The notes beneath the pieces are model-generated. The model had not been told where the DNA came from. It did no database searches and worked only from the letters and a program-made list of their open reading frames with translations. Below, piece after piece: positions 16,594 through 25,342 of a stretch of DNA of 64,000 bases. The position numbers and the translations under genes were made by a program. The DNA is taken from positions 107,673 to 171,672 of the forward strand of contig NZ_WHYR01000001.1 of NCBI RefSeq assembly GCF_009428905.1, in the 5' to 3' direction. Origin of the DNA: Desulfofundulus thermobenzoicus (lineage in GTDB: Bacteria > Bacillota > Desulfotomaculia > Desulfotomaculales > Desulfovirgulaceae). How positions within the stretch are numbered: the stretch's first letter is position 1; each line of letters opens with the position of its first letter.

Positions 16594-17608
16594 AGTTCCG
16601 GTGGAGAAGGCGGTGGGAATGATTCTCTGCCATGACATCACCGAGATCGTGCCCGGGAAGTTTAAAGGTTGTGCTTTTAAAAAAGGCCATATCGTGAGGG
16701 AGGAAGATATACCGAAACTTTTGCGGCTCGGGAAAGAAAACCTGTACGTTTGGGAGAAGAAGGAAGGGGTTTTGCACGAAGACGAGGCCGCCTGCAGGAT
16801 GGCCCGGGCGGTGGCCGGGAGCGGTGTTGCGCTGACCGAGCCCACGGAGGGAAGAATCAATTTGCTCTCCACTCTCCGGGGGTTGTTGAAAATCAACGTC
16901 GGCGCCCTTCAAGCAATCAATAATATTGAACAGGTAATGCTGGCGTCACTGCACACCAACCAGGTGGTGGAAATAAACACGGTGGTTGCCGGTACCAGGG
17001 TGATTCCCCTGTATATTGACGAAAAAATTATTGAACAGGTGGAAGAGCAATGTGCCGGGTATGGTCCTGTCGTGGAAGTCAAACCCCTGGCCAGCCTCCG
17101 GGTGGGGATGGTGGTAACGGGCAGCGAGGTTTACAAGGGGCGTATTGAAGACAGATTCAGTCCGGTGGTAAAGGAGAAGATCGAAAACCTGGGCAGCCAT
17201 GTGTTTCGGAAAATCAATGTAACGGACGATACCCGGATGATTGCCGGGGCCATTCAGTCCCTTATGGTGGAAAAAGCCGACTTGATTGTGATTACCGGCG
17301 GAATGTCGGTGGATCCCGACGATCTGACCCCGGCGGGAGTTGTAGCCGCCGGCGGGAAAATCGTGTCTTACGGTGCCCCCGTGTTGCCAGGGGCCATGTT
17401 TATGGTGGCTTACATCGGGGAAACGCCGGTACTGGGCCTGCCCGGCTGCGTGATGTTTGCCAAAAGCACCGTGTTCGACCTGGTTTTGCCCCGCATTATG
17501 GCCGGAGAGGTTATCGACCGCCGGGATATTGTGGCTCTGGGGCATGGCGGGCTTTGCCGGGGATGTCCGACGTGCCGGTTCCCGGCCTGTTCCTTCGGGA
17601 AGGTATAG
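16586..17608 (+). CDS. molybdopterin-binding protein with C-terminal Cys tail
   Basis: Protein of 340 residues. The C-terminal half (about 170-310) is a MoaB/MogA/MoeA-type molybdopterin-binding domain with VVTGSEVYKGRIED, VITGGMSVDPDDLTPAG and LPGCVMFAKS. The N-terminal half (about 1-160) is the variable region of this family. The last 20 residues form a Cys cluster C-x2-C-x2-C-x4-C (LCRGCPTCRFPACSFGK), which could hold zinc or iron. Molybdenum insertion or cofactor carriage for Mop is the likely role. A similar Cys cluster recurs at 21150-21205 just ahead of moeA. It overlaps the NTP transferase gene by 8 bases. Confidence 0.85.
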   Translation: MLKVPVEKAVGMILCHDITEIVPGKFKGCAFKKGHIVREEDIPKLLRLGKENLYVWEKKEGVLHEDEAACRMARAVAGSGVALTEPTEGRINLLSTLRGLLKINVGALQAINNIEQVMLASLHTNQVVEINTVVAGTRVIPLYIDEKIIEQVEEQCAGYGPVVEVKPLASLRVGMVVTGSEVYKGRIEDRFSPVVKEKIENLGSHVFRKINVTDDTRMIAGAIQSLMVEKADLIVITGGMSVDPDDLTPAGVVAAGGKIVSYGAPVLPGAMFMVAYIGETPVLGLPGCVMFAKSTVFDLVLPRIMAGEVIDRRDIVALGHGGLCRGCPTCRFPACSFGKV

Positions 17609-17691
17609 GCGACGGAAAACTTCATGTGCTGCTCTATAAATACATTTTCGTTTCTCTGTTGGTGCCGCCGCAGGCGGCGTGGAGGTCTTGA

Positions 17692-18366
17692 TTGCTTTTG
17701 TACCCGGTGAAACAATTGACGGAGAATGAATTTATAAATCGGCGAAGCAAAAATACGGTGCCCAGAAAAATCTACCTGGTGCGGCACGGGGAGATCGCTG
17801 CGGATGGCCGGCGGCGTTTCATCGGCCAGATCGATTTGCCCCTGAGCGATGCCGGCAGAAAACAGGCCGCCCGCCTGCGCGAGGAGCTGTCCGGACTAAA
17901 AATAAGCGGCATTTTCTGCAGTGACCTGGGCCGCTCTTTTTCCACCGCCCGTATTATTGGCGAAAAACACCACCTGGAGCCCGTGGCCAGAAAGGATTTA
18001 CGGGAAATCAACCTCGGAGCGTGGGAAGGCCTGACCTTTGACGAGGTCTGCCGGAAGTACCCCGTGGATTTCAAAAGGCGGGGCGAGGACATAGTCCATT
18101 ACCGGCCGCCCGGGGGCGAAAGCTACGCCCGGTGCGCCGGCAGGGTCCTGACCGCACTGAATGATATAATTAATAGTACTGAAGGGGACGTGCTCATCGT
18201 GGGACATGCCGGTGTCAACCGGATTATTATTTGCCGGGCACTGGGACTGCCTTTGCAAAACCTGTTCAGAATCACCCAGGATTACGGGTGCCTGAATATT
18301 ATCGCGCTGGATGCCGGCGGTTTCAGGGTGGTCACGGTGAACCATGTTTTTGGACTTTTTGGTTAA
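17692..18366 (+). CDS. histidine phosphatase family protein
   Basis: Phosphoglycerate mutase/CobC-type histidine phosphatase, 224 residues. The phospho-acceptor motif YLVRHGE lies near residue 28 and the second catalytic His in LIVGHAGVNR near 167; LREINLGAWEG is the central family motif. TTG at 17692 has GGAGGT five bases before it; a GTG at 17758 would remove 22 poorly conserved residues. It ends the mop-related run, 83 bases after the molybdopterin-binding protein. Alpha-ribazole phosphatases look alike, but no cobalamin genes are nearby; a phosphorylated cofactor intermediate is a possible substrate. Confidence 0.87.
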   Translation: MLLYPVKQLTENEFINRRSKNTVPRKIYLVRHGEIAADGRRRFIGQIDLPLSDAGRKQAARLREELSGLKISGIFCSDLGRSFSTARIIGEKHHLEPVARKDLREINLGAWEGLTFDEVCRKYPVDFKRRGEDIVHYRPPGGESYARCAGRVLTALNDIINSTEGDVLIVGHAGVNRIIICRALGLPLQNLFRITQDYGCLNIIALDAGGFRVVTVNHVFGLFG

Positions 18367-18620
18367 TGTCAACATTATAGAATGCCGCCCCGCACTCACC
18401 AGAACATAACCCTGATCCCGGTATTCCAGGTTTTATTAACACATCAGGTTACAGAACGAACTGGTAAATCAGTGAATGCCGGGTCCACGCTCACTCCTCG
18501 GCTTCCGCGCTGACAGTATCGCGTCTCGCTCCTTGACCGGGCTGGCGGCGTTTCCTTCGACCGGTGAATATTTATACCTGCCGTCCGGTGGGGGGCCAGC
18601 CTTTGTTCCAGACCGGCGTA

Positions 18621-18672
18621 TTTTTGGCGAAGTCCCGGGAACCACATCGGTTCCCGGGACTTCGCCGAAAAA
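18621..18672. terminator. strong bidirectional terminator
   Basis: A perfect 18-bp stem (18626-18643 with 18649-18666, loop ACATC) is flanked by five T on the left and five A on the right, giving a T-run on both strands. It separates the plus-strand mop cluster from the minus-strand aldehyde dehydrogenase remnant. The 18367-18620 stretch shows no gene I can support. Confidence 0.92.
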
Positions 18673-18673
18673 T

Positions 18674-19213
18674 CTATAAAGTAACCACCACTATTCGTGT
18701 CTCGGTCATTTCGCTAATGGCGTATTTGGGGCCTTCCCTGCCCACACCGCTGCCTTTTACTCCGCCGTAAGGCATCTCATCGGCCCGGTAAACCGAGGTA
18801 TCATTGATGATCACTCCCCCCACCTCCAGTTTCCGCGCCGCCAGCATGGCCAGATCAAGGGAACCGGTAAATACCCCCGCCTGCAAGCCGTACGGGGAAT
18901 CGTTGGCCATTTCCAGCGCCTGCTCGAAGGTCTCGTAGGGCATCACCGATACCACCGGGGCGAAAATTTCTTCACAAACCACCTTCATGTCCGGCTGTAC
19001 CCCGGTTAACACGGTGGGGTAAAAGAGGTTGCCCTCCCGCCTGCCGCCGGTGAGCAGGGTGGCGCCCCTTTCTACGGCCTCCCTTACCCATTGTTCCGCC
19101 CGGCGAGCCGCATCCTCGCTGATCATCGGCCCCACGTCCGTTTTCAGGTCGGTGGGATCGCCCACCACCAGTTTTTCCGCCTTCTCCACCAGCAACTGGC
19201 AGAAGGGTTCCAT
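18674..19213 (-). pseudogene. aldehyde dehydrogenase, C-terminal fragment
   Basis: 179 residues corresponding to the last third of an NAD-dependent aldehyde dehydrogenase (family length about 480). The reading begins at EPFCQLLVEKAEKL, just after where the catalytic Cys would be, and contains the conserved DVGPMI, EEIFAPV, NDSPYGLQAGVFT and KGSGVGREG segments. The nucleotide-binding domain and catalytic Cys are missing, so it cannot be an active enzyme. The sequence at 19214-19416 does not continue the gene, indicating a deletion or insertion breakpoint near 19213. It may mark a NAD-linked aldehyde oxidation step lost next to Mop. Confidence 0.85.
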
Positions 19214-19416
19214 TAAAAATTGCTTGCGAACAGGTATCTGGTTCTAAACCTCTCATTTCTACCATCGAAAATTGTGGTCTATTGTACGATTTGCAGAAGT
19301 GAAAACCGTTTAAAACCAACGGGTTGCCTATCACTTTCTGAACAATTTTGGGGAAGCTCAAGCACACAAAAAGGTGTGATTTTGACCGACCCCGTTTGAT
19401 TTTATTTTGCAGCTAT

Positions 19417-19887
19417 TTAAAACCGGCCCGCTTGCAGGTGCGTTCGCAGGAAATCGAACGCTTTTTTCGCAATGATCATTTTACGGGTGTTTACCAGTAA
19501 ATTTGGGGACTCGCGGGTTAGTTCGTTGAATTGCTTCCAGTAGGCCAGTTTGACTTCTTTCAACAAATCTTTCTGCGCTAAGTCCAGCTTTTCCCCCGGT
19601 ATTTTAAGGATTTCCAAAGCGGTCTCCCCGTTATCAATCTGGACACCGCAAATGGTGTGGAACGTACGGTAAAGGGCGCGAAAAAACAGTTGTTCCTCGT
19701 GGGATACCGGCGGCTCCAGGTCGGCCAGCTCCCAGAAAAACAGGGACAGGGCTTCTCCCAAACCGTATCCTGCCGTTAACAGTTTGGCGGTCACCCTGCC
19801 GATAACCTTCTGGCGATGCCTGTCGCCCGGCAGGCTGGACTTCAGGAACAGTTCTATTATTTCAAGGTTGCATGAGGTATCTTTCAC
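19417..19887 (-). CDS. hypothetical protein downstream of moeA
   Basis: 156 residues, not recognised. It is predicted to be mostly helical, soluble, with no Cys motif beyond two isolated Cys (residues 6 and about 79) and no signal peptide. The gene overlaps the end of moeA by 26 bases and is the last of the fdhA-moeA unit, so it is probably co-transcribed under the Moco riboswitch at 24151. A role in formate dehydrogenase or molybdenum metabolism is only a guess from position. The stretch 19214-19416 to its left shows no gene. Confidence 0.6.
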   Translation of the reverse strand: MKDTSCNLEIIELFLKSSLPGDRHRQKVIGRVTAKLLTAGYGLGEALSLFFWELADLEPPVSHEEQLFFRALYRTFHTICGVQIDNGETALEILKIPGEKLDLAQKDLLKEVKLAYWKQFNELTRESPNLLVNTRKMIIAKKAFDFLRTHLQAGRF

Positions 19888-21118
19888 TGTTTGGTTCTCC
19901 TTCCCTGAGCGGCAAGGGGGTCAGGAGGAGCGTGGGTACCCGTGAGCCCGGCTCCAGGGGAGGGTGTCCCGCCGGGAGGTCGATCAACGCGTTCCAGTTG
20001 ATGAGGGAGCGCAGCATGCTGGATTTCTGGCCCGGCAGCAAACTTACCTCCCAGCCGCCCTGACGGCATACCGCACAACCCCGCAGGAAGCGCCGCGGCC
20101 CCCCCTTCTTAGGAAAAGAGCCGGTACACAGGGCCGGAAGACGGGGAGGGTACGGGTTGAGCGCCTGAAAGGCGCGTAAAACGGGTGCGGCAAACAACTG
20201 GTAGCTCACCGCGCAGGCCGCCGGGTTTCCGGGGAGACAGAGGACCGGCTTGGCGTCCAGGGCTGCGGCGCCGCTGTGACCGCCCGGTTTTATTCTGACC
20301 CCCCAGAATAACACGCCGGCCCCTATTTCCCGCAATATCTGGAGGGCCTGGTCGCATGCTCCGGATGCGGTCCCCCCCACGGTAATCACGAGGTCGGACT
20401 GTTTAAGCATTTTTTCCAGGTGTTTTTTGATCCCGGCCGGGCTTTCCCTGCCAACGACCTCCACACCGGTAACCTCTCCCCCGTCCCGGAGCACGAGGGA
20501 GGCCAAAAAGGGTCCGTTGCTGTCCCGAACCTGGCCGGGAGCGGGTTTGACATGGCAGGGAACGATTTCACGTCCCAGGCTGAGGATCGTCACCCGGGGA
20601 CGGCGGTACACCGGCACTTCACTCTCACCGAGGGCCGCCAGCACGCCGATCGTGCCCGGATCCAGACGGGTACCGCGCCTGACAAGCAGTTCCCCGGCCC
20701 GAAAATCCTCCCCGGCCTGCCTGATGTTGCTGCCCTGGGAGAATTCGCCCGTGAAGACCATGCGGTTTCCGTCAATCACGATTGACTCCCGTCGGATAAC
20801 CGCCCCCGTACCGCCGGGCAGGGGGCCTCCCGTCACAACACCGACCGTCTCCCCGGGTTTCAGCGGAAAGACGGGAAGATCCCCGTTCCTGAGATATTTT
20901 TTGACGACGAAACTGGTGCGGCGGCCCAGATCCTCGACATGGACGGCGAAGCCGTCCACAGCCGCCTGGGGATGGGGGGGTATATCCCGGGTGACAGGTA
21001 TGTCCCGGGCGACAACCCTACCCAGGGCCTGCAGCAAGGAGACGGATTCGCCGGGTAAGGGGGTGATGCGGTCCAGGAGGAATTCCAGGGCCTCCTCCCA
21101 GGTTGCGTTGACCAGCAT
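19862..21118 (-). CDS. moeA: molybdopterin molybdenumtransferase MoeA
   Basis: Inserts molybdenum into adenylylated molybdopterin. The protein is about 418 residues from ATG 21118. The MoeA order is clear: ALGRVVARDIPVTRDIPPHPQAAVDGFAV, GGPLPGGTGAVI, RDSNGP, VITVGGTASGACD, GNPAACAVSYQLF and a C-terminal beta domain. ATG 21118 has GGAGGT eight bases upstream. The frame is however open back to a GTG at 21220, which would add a 34-residue segment with a Cys cluster (LCEECAVCRHPVCSFGK) like the tail of the 16586 gene; no ribosome-binding site supports that start. It follows fdhA in the same unit and would supply its cofactor. Confidence 0.9.
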   Translation of the reverse strand: MLVNATWEEALEFLLDRITPLPGESVSLLQALGRVVARDIPVTRDIPPHPQAAVDGFAVHVEDLGRRTSFVVKKYLRNGDLPVFPLKPGETVGVVTGGPLPGGTGAVIRRESIVIDGNRMVFTGEFSQGSNIRQAGEDFRAGELLVRRGTRLDPGTIGVLAALGESEVPVYRRPRVTILSLGREIVPCHVKPAPGQVRDSNGPFLASLVLRDGGEVTGVEVVGRESPAGIKKHLEKMLKQSDLVITVGGTASGACDQALQILREIGAGVLFWGVRIKPGGHSGAAALDAKPVLCLPGNPAACAVSYQLFAAPVLRAFQALNPYPPRLPALCTGSFPKKGGPRRFLRGCAVCRQGGWEVSLLPGQKSSMLRSLINWNALIDLPAGHPPLEPGSRVPTLLLTPLPLREGEPNSERYLMQP

Positions 21119-21246
21119 TTGCCGATACCTCCAGCGCCTCAAAGTTGCTTTGCCGAAGGAACAGACCGGGTGGCGGCAAACCGCGCACTCTTCGCACAGG
21201 CCGCTGCGGCCCGACGCCACAGCAGGGGGGCTGCCGTGCCTTTGGA

Positions 21247-23946
21247 TTAACCGCCGGTTTCAGTGAGCACTTGCATTTTTTCAATCCTTACGGCGCAGAC
21301 CTTGTATTCACCGGTCTTGCTGACGGGGTCCAGAGCGTGGCTGGTCAGCACGTTGGTCGGGGTTTCCCGGTAGTGGAAGGACATCCAGATGATCCCCGGC
21401 GGTACCCGGTCCGTGACCTGTACCCTGGTGATCACTTCGCCGCGCCGGGAAACAACTTTCACCTTGCTCCCGGTCTCCACGCCCAGCCGTACCGCGTCGT
21501 CGGGGTTGACTTCGGCGTACTCCTCGGACCAGAGACTGCGAATACCCGCGGAATAGGGGGTGGTCACATTGTAATGGTACAGGATCCGGCCGGTGGAGAG
21601 CAGGAAGGGATAGTCCCTGTCCGGCAGTTCCGCCGGGGGAATGTGGTCGATGGCCTGGAAGAGCCCCTTGCCGCGGGCGAAACTCCGGGCGTGCAGATAC
21701 GGTGTGCCCGGGTGGTCGGGGGCGGGGCAGGGCCACTGGATCCCCTCCTTTTCAATCCGGCTGTAGTTGATGCCGGCATAAGAGGGGGTGAGGGAGGCCA
21801 TTTCGGCAAAAATCTCCTCCGGGTTGCGGTAGTGCATGGGGTAGCCCATTTTTGAGCAGAGGGCCGCGATGGCCTGCCAGTTCGTCATCCCCGGCACTGG
21901 TGCTATGGCCCTGCGCACCCGCTGGACGCGGCGTTCGGTATTGGTGAAAGTACCGTCCGTTTCGGCGAAACTGGCGGCTGGAAGCACCACGTCGGCGTAT
22001 TGCGCCGTTTCGGTCAGGAAAAGCTCGTGCACCACCAGGAATTCCAGCTTTTCCAGGCCGGACCGGATATGGTTGCTGTTGGGATCGGTGAGGACCGGGT
22101 TTTCGCCGAGGATGTACATCCCTTTGATCTCCCCGGTGTTGGCCCCGTCGAACATTTCGGGTATCATCAGCCCCACTTCGGCCGGCAGGGACACGCCCCA
22201 GGCCTCCTGGAACCTGCCCCTTACGGCCGGGTCGGTCACCCGCTGGTAGCCGGGATAGACGTTGGGCAGTGCTCCCATGTCGCAGGCTCCCTGCACGTTG
22301 TTCTGGCCCCGCAGGGGGTTGACCCCGGTGCTGGGACGCCCGACATGGCCGGTCAGCATGGCCAGGTTGGCGATGCTCATGACGTTGCCGGTGCCGCAGA
22401 CGTGCTCCGTAATACCCAGGGTATAGAAAATCATCGCTTTGTCCGTGGTGGCGTACAGCCGCGCCACGGCATGCAGATCCTCCTCGGGCACACCGGTCAA
22501 CCGGGACACGTAGCCGGGGGTGTATTTTTCCACTGTTTCCTTGAGAGCTGCGAAGTTTTCCGTCCGTTCCGCAACAAACGCCTTGTCGTAAAGGTTTTCT
22601 TTGATAATGATGTGCATCAGGCCGTTGAGCAGGGGAATGTCGGTGCCTGGCCGGAGCCTGAGCCAGTAGTCGGCTTCCTCCGCCAGTTCGATACGCCTGG
22701 GGTCCGCCACGATGAGCCTGGCGCCCCGGCGGGCCGCCTGCCTGATCTTGTAGCCGATCACCGGGTGGGCTTCCGTGGTGTTGGTCCCGATCAGGAATAA
22801 CAATTCGGCCCCTGCTATCTCGGAAATGGAATTGGTCATCGCGCCGCTGCCGAAAGAAGTGGCCAGACCGGCCACCGTGGGCGCGTGTCAGGTACGGGCG
22901 CAATGGTCTATGTTATTTGTGCCCATCACCGCCCTTACAAACTTTTGCAGAAGGTAGTTTTCTTCGTTGGTGCACCGGGCGGAGCTCAGCGCGGCGAAGG
23001 AGCCGGGCCCGTACTTTTCCTTGATTTCTTTCAGCCGGGCGGCAACCAGGTCCAGGGCCTCGTCCCAGGAAGCGGGCACAAATTCCCCGTTCCGCTTGAT
23101 CAACGGCGTTTTCAATCGTTTGTCGCTGTAAACGAAGTCCCAGCCGAACCGGCCCTTGATGCAGAGCACCCGGCCGTTGACAATGCTGTCCGGGTTGGAG
23201 AGCACGCCGACGATTTTTCCGTCCTTAACGCAAAGATCGAAGTTGCAGCCGGTGCCGCAGAAGGGACAGGTGGTTTTCACCCGTTTCAACTCCCACCGGC
23301 GGGCCCTGCCCTGCATTTGTTTTTCCGTCAGGGCGCCCGTCGGGCACACGGCAACACAGTTGCCGCAGAAGACACAGTCCGATTCCAGGTAGGACATGTC
23401 GCCGAAGGTGCTCACCCTGGTGTTGAAGCCCCGGTATGCGAAGTCCAGGTTGTCTTTTCCGGTAATTTCCGCGCAGGCTCTTACGCACTTGCCGCATAAA
23501 ATGCACTTGTTCGGGTCGCGGACGATAAAGGGGTTGTTGTCTTCAACGGCGTAGTGATGTTTTTCCCCTGTGAAGGGGCTTTCTTTTACACCGTATTCAT
23601 AGCAATACTCAGCCAGCTTGCAGTCGCCGGTCTTTTCGCAGGTGAGGCAGTCCAGGGGGTGGTTGGCGAGCAGCAACTCGAGGATGGCCCGTCTTGCCTC
23701 GACCACCACCGGCGACCTGGTCCGCACCACCATGCCCGGCGCCACCCTGGTCACGCACGAGGCCGGCAGGTTGCGCATCCCTTCGATTTCCACCACACAA
23801 AGCCGGCAGCCGCCCCAGGGGGAAAGCTCCGGGTCGTGGCAGAGCCGGGGGATGTGGATGCCGGCTTGTTCCGCAGCTTCGAGCACCGTCCTCCCGGCCG
23901 GAACTTCAACCTCTTTGCCGTCAATTTGTAGTTTGACCAGATCCAA
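21247..23946 (-). CDS. fdhA: formate dehydrogenase alpha subunit, selenocysteine-containing
   Basis: Catalytic molybdenum (or tungsten) subunit, 899 residues, read through an in-frame TGA at 22890-22888 as Sec 353 (HCART-Sec-HAPTVAGL, as in E. coli FdhF). N-terminal domains match NuoG-type subunits: [2Fe-2S] with Cys 36, 47, 50 and 64; a DCLTCEKTGDCKL segment; two [4Fe-4S] groups (CILCGKCVRAC, CVFCGNCVAVCP). The catalytic part has its own [4Fe-4S] (CPFCGTGC). The frame stays open on both sides of the TGA with matching family sequence. TTG 23946 has AAGGAG eight bases before it; GTG 23955 sits too close to that site. No partner NuoF-like subunit is adjacent. The gene lies behind a Moco riboswitch. 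Confidence 0.95.
22859..22890 (-). promoter_or_regulatory. SECIS element of fdhA
   Basis: Immediately after the Sec codon the minus strand forms GTGGCC-GGTCT-GGCCAC (22875 to 22859). The apical loop GGTCT and its distance from the TGA (loop at codons 8-9) equal those of the E. coli fdhF SECIS, which SelB binds. Confidence 0.88.
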
Positions 23947-24013
23947 ACGAACCACTCCTTCCGGTTTTTTTATAATTTAGGGGCCACAGATGGCCATCGG
24001 CCGGTTCACCAAC

Positions 24014-24041
24014 AAAAAAACCTCCGCCCCTGGCTGGAGGT
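24014..24041 (-). terminator. terminator between Moco riboswitch and fdhA
   Basis: Minus-strand stem ACCTCC/GGAGGT with a 10-base loop is followed by seven T. It lies 110 bases after the aptamer and before fdhA, so it is the likely expression platform. Confidence 0.85.
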
Positions 24042-24150
24042 GCAATACGTGCTTCCTTCGGAACTTCGGTTCCGCCCGCATAATAGAACGGGTCAAGACC
24101 GGGTTTGCAACGGACCGGGGCCCGGCCCCGTCCCTTGCGACAAATCGAAG

Positions 24151-24242
24151 CTCCTTTCCAACCACGGGAGGCAAACCCGTTTCCAGGTTTACCCGGCGGC
24201 CTTTCGCCATGGCAGACCAGCTTTAGGCAGAAAGGCTCGGAG
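24151..24242 (-). ncRNA. Moco riboswitch upstream of fdhA
   Basis: The minus strand carries CTCCGAGCC, GCCTAAAGC, GCCATGG, GGCCGCCGGG, TTTGCCTCCC and AAAGGAG in the order of the Moco RNA motif, with different stem sequences from the 1984 and 2488 copies but preserved pairing. The compensating differences support a real structured RNA. It precedes a terminator and the fdhA-moeA unit. Confidence 0.88.
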
Positions 24243-24360
24243 CATATACGGCTTTAACTATTTTCACGGTTGCATACCTTGGGTTGAAGATATGGATTGC
24301 GAACCCGGGGTCCGGAACGGCCACTCGATGCCTGCTCTGCGGCCGCCTTTGAACGGGTGC

Positions 24361-25167
24361 TTACGTCACCACCTTCTCTTTATGGCTGTATACGTTCAAA
24401 CGCTGCCCGCGGGCAAAGCCAACCAGGGCTATGCCCAGCTGTTCGGCCAGATCCACGGCCAGCAGCGTGGGTGCCGATCGCGACACCACCAGCGGGATGC
24501 CGCTGCGAACCGCTTTGATGATAATTTCCGAGGAAATGCGCCCGCTGAGCAACAGGCATTTGTCCGCAGGTGCGATGCGTCTTAAAAAGGCGTGGCCCAG
24601 AACCTTGTCCACGGCATTATGGCGGCCTATATCCTCGTACATTACCAGCAAGTCCCTGCCGTCGGCCAGGGCTGCGCAGTGCACCCCGCCCGTCAGGCGG
24701 AAGGTAGCGGATTTCTCATCCAGCAGGACCATCAGCTGTAAAAGATGGGGGGCGGCGAACACGTTTGAAGACTGCACTGGTTGCAGCCGGAGAGCATCGC
24801 TGGCAATGTACGGGGCTGCCCGCACCTTGCCGCAGCAGACGGCGATATGGCGACGCAGGAAGTTCTCCCCTGGGGACACGGGGGAATTGGTTCGGACCCG
24901 CAGCAACCCTTCTTCTTCACAGCAGGTAATTTCCCTGATGTCCGCAGGGCTTTGCACCAGCCCCTCGCTGAGCAAAAAACCGGCGGCCAATTCTTCGCCT
25001 GCGCCTGGTGAACAGGTCAGGGTGACCAGTTCCACATCGTTCAAAAATATTGTCAGCGGCATTTCACTCACAATCAGGGCGCTGCCGGATTGCATCCCGC
25101 TCCGGTCGAATATGGTGATGTTGCGTTTCGTATAAAGGGAAAGAGACGTGCCGGTGTTCTCATTCAT
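24361..25167 (-). CDS. fdhD: formate dehydrogenase accessory sulfurtransferase FdhD
   Basis: 268 residues, FdhD family: passes sulfur from a cysteine desulfurase to the molybdenum cofactor before insertion into formate dehydrogenase. Recognised by ELAAGFLLSEGL, a VCCGK Cys pair in the flexible loop near residue 113, TGGVHCAALAD, YEDIGRHNAVDKV and LSGRISSEII with RSAPT. ATG 25167 has GGAGG eight bases before it. It is transcribed toward fdhA but has its own Moco riboswitch upstream, and the fdhA riboswitch lies in the gap, so the two genes respond to the same signal independently. Confidence 0.95.
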   Translation of the reverse strand: MNENTGTSLSLYTKRNITIFDRSGMQSGSALIVSEMPLTIFLNDVELVTLTCSPGAGEELAAGFLLSEGLVQSPADIREITCCEEEGLLRVRTNSPVSPGENFLRRHIAVCCGKVRAAPYIASDALRLQPVQSSNVFAAPHLLQLMVLLDEKSATFRLTGGVHCAALADGRDLLVMYEDIGRHNAVDKVLGHAFLRRIAPADKCLLLSGRISSEIIIKAVRSGIPLVVSRSAPTLLAVDLAEQLGIALVGFARGQRLNVYSHKEKVVT

Positions 25168-25205
25168 TGCTGTTTCCTCCGGTAAAGTGAAATGCCGGGC
25201 GGCAT

Positions 25206-25243
25206 TGCAAAAAGCAAAGCCAGCCCGACATCGTTGCCCGGCT
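25206..25243 (-). terminator. terminator between Moco riboswitch and fdhD
   Basis: A minus-strand stem of about 8 bp with one wobble and one mismatch (arms 25236-25243 and 25218-25225) is followed by TTGCTTTTTGC. It is weaker than the other three but in the expected place after the aptamer. Confidence 0.6.
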
Positions 25244-25247
25244 CAGC

Positions 25248-25342
25248 CCTCCTTTTCGCAATGGAAGGCACGCTGGTTTCCCAGCGCACCCTGACGGCCA
25301 AAAACCATAGCTCCGCAGTGCCTTAGGTATTTTGGCTCGGAG
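25248..25342 (-). ncRNA. Moco riboswitch upstream of fdhD
   Basis: The minus strand shows CTCCGAGCC, ACCTAAGGC, CTATGG, GGCCGTCAGGG, GTGCCTTCC and AAAAGGAGG in order, with a GCTGG/CCAGC stem closing GGAAA. This is the most diverged of the four copies, but every conserved block of the motif is present. It stands 80 bases ahead of fdhD. Confidence 0.85.

Noticed and set aside
19214..19416. Degenerate tRNA or insertion-sequence end next to the aldehyde dehydrogenase fragment
   Set aside because: A GGTTCTAAACC element resembles a T-loop but no stems pair around it, and no terminal inverted repeats were seen.
22876..22890. Apparent frameshift or stop splitting fdhA into two genes
   Set aside because: The TGA is at the conserved selenocysteine position, is followed by a SECIS, and the frame does not shift.
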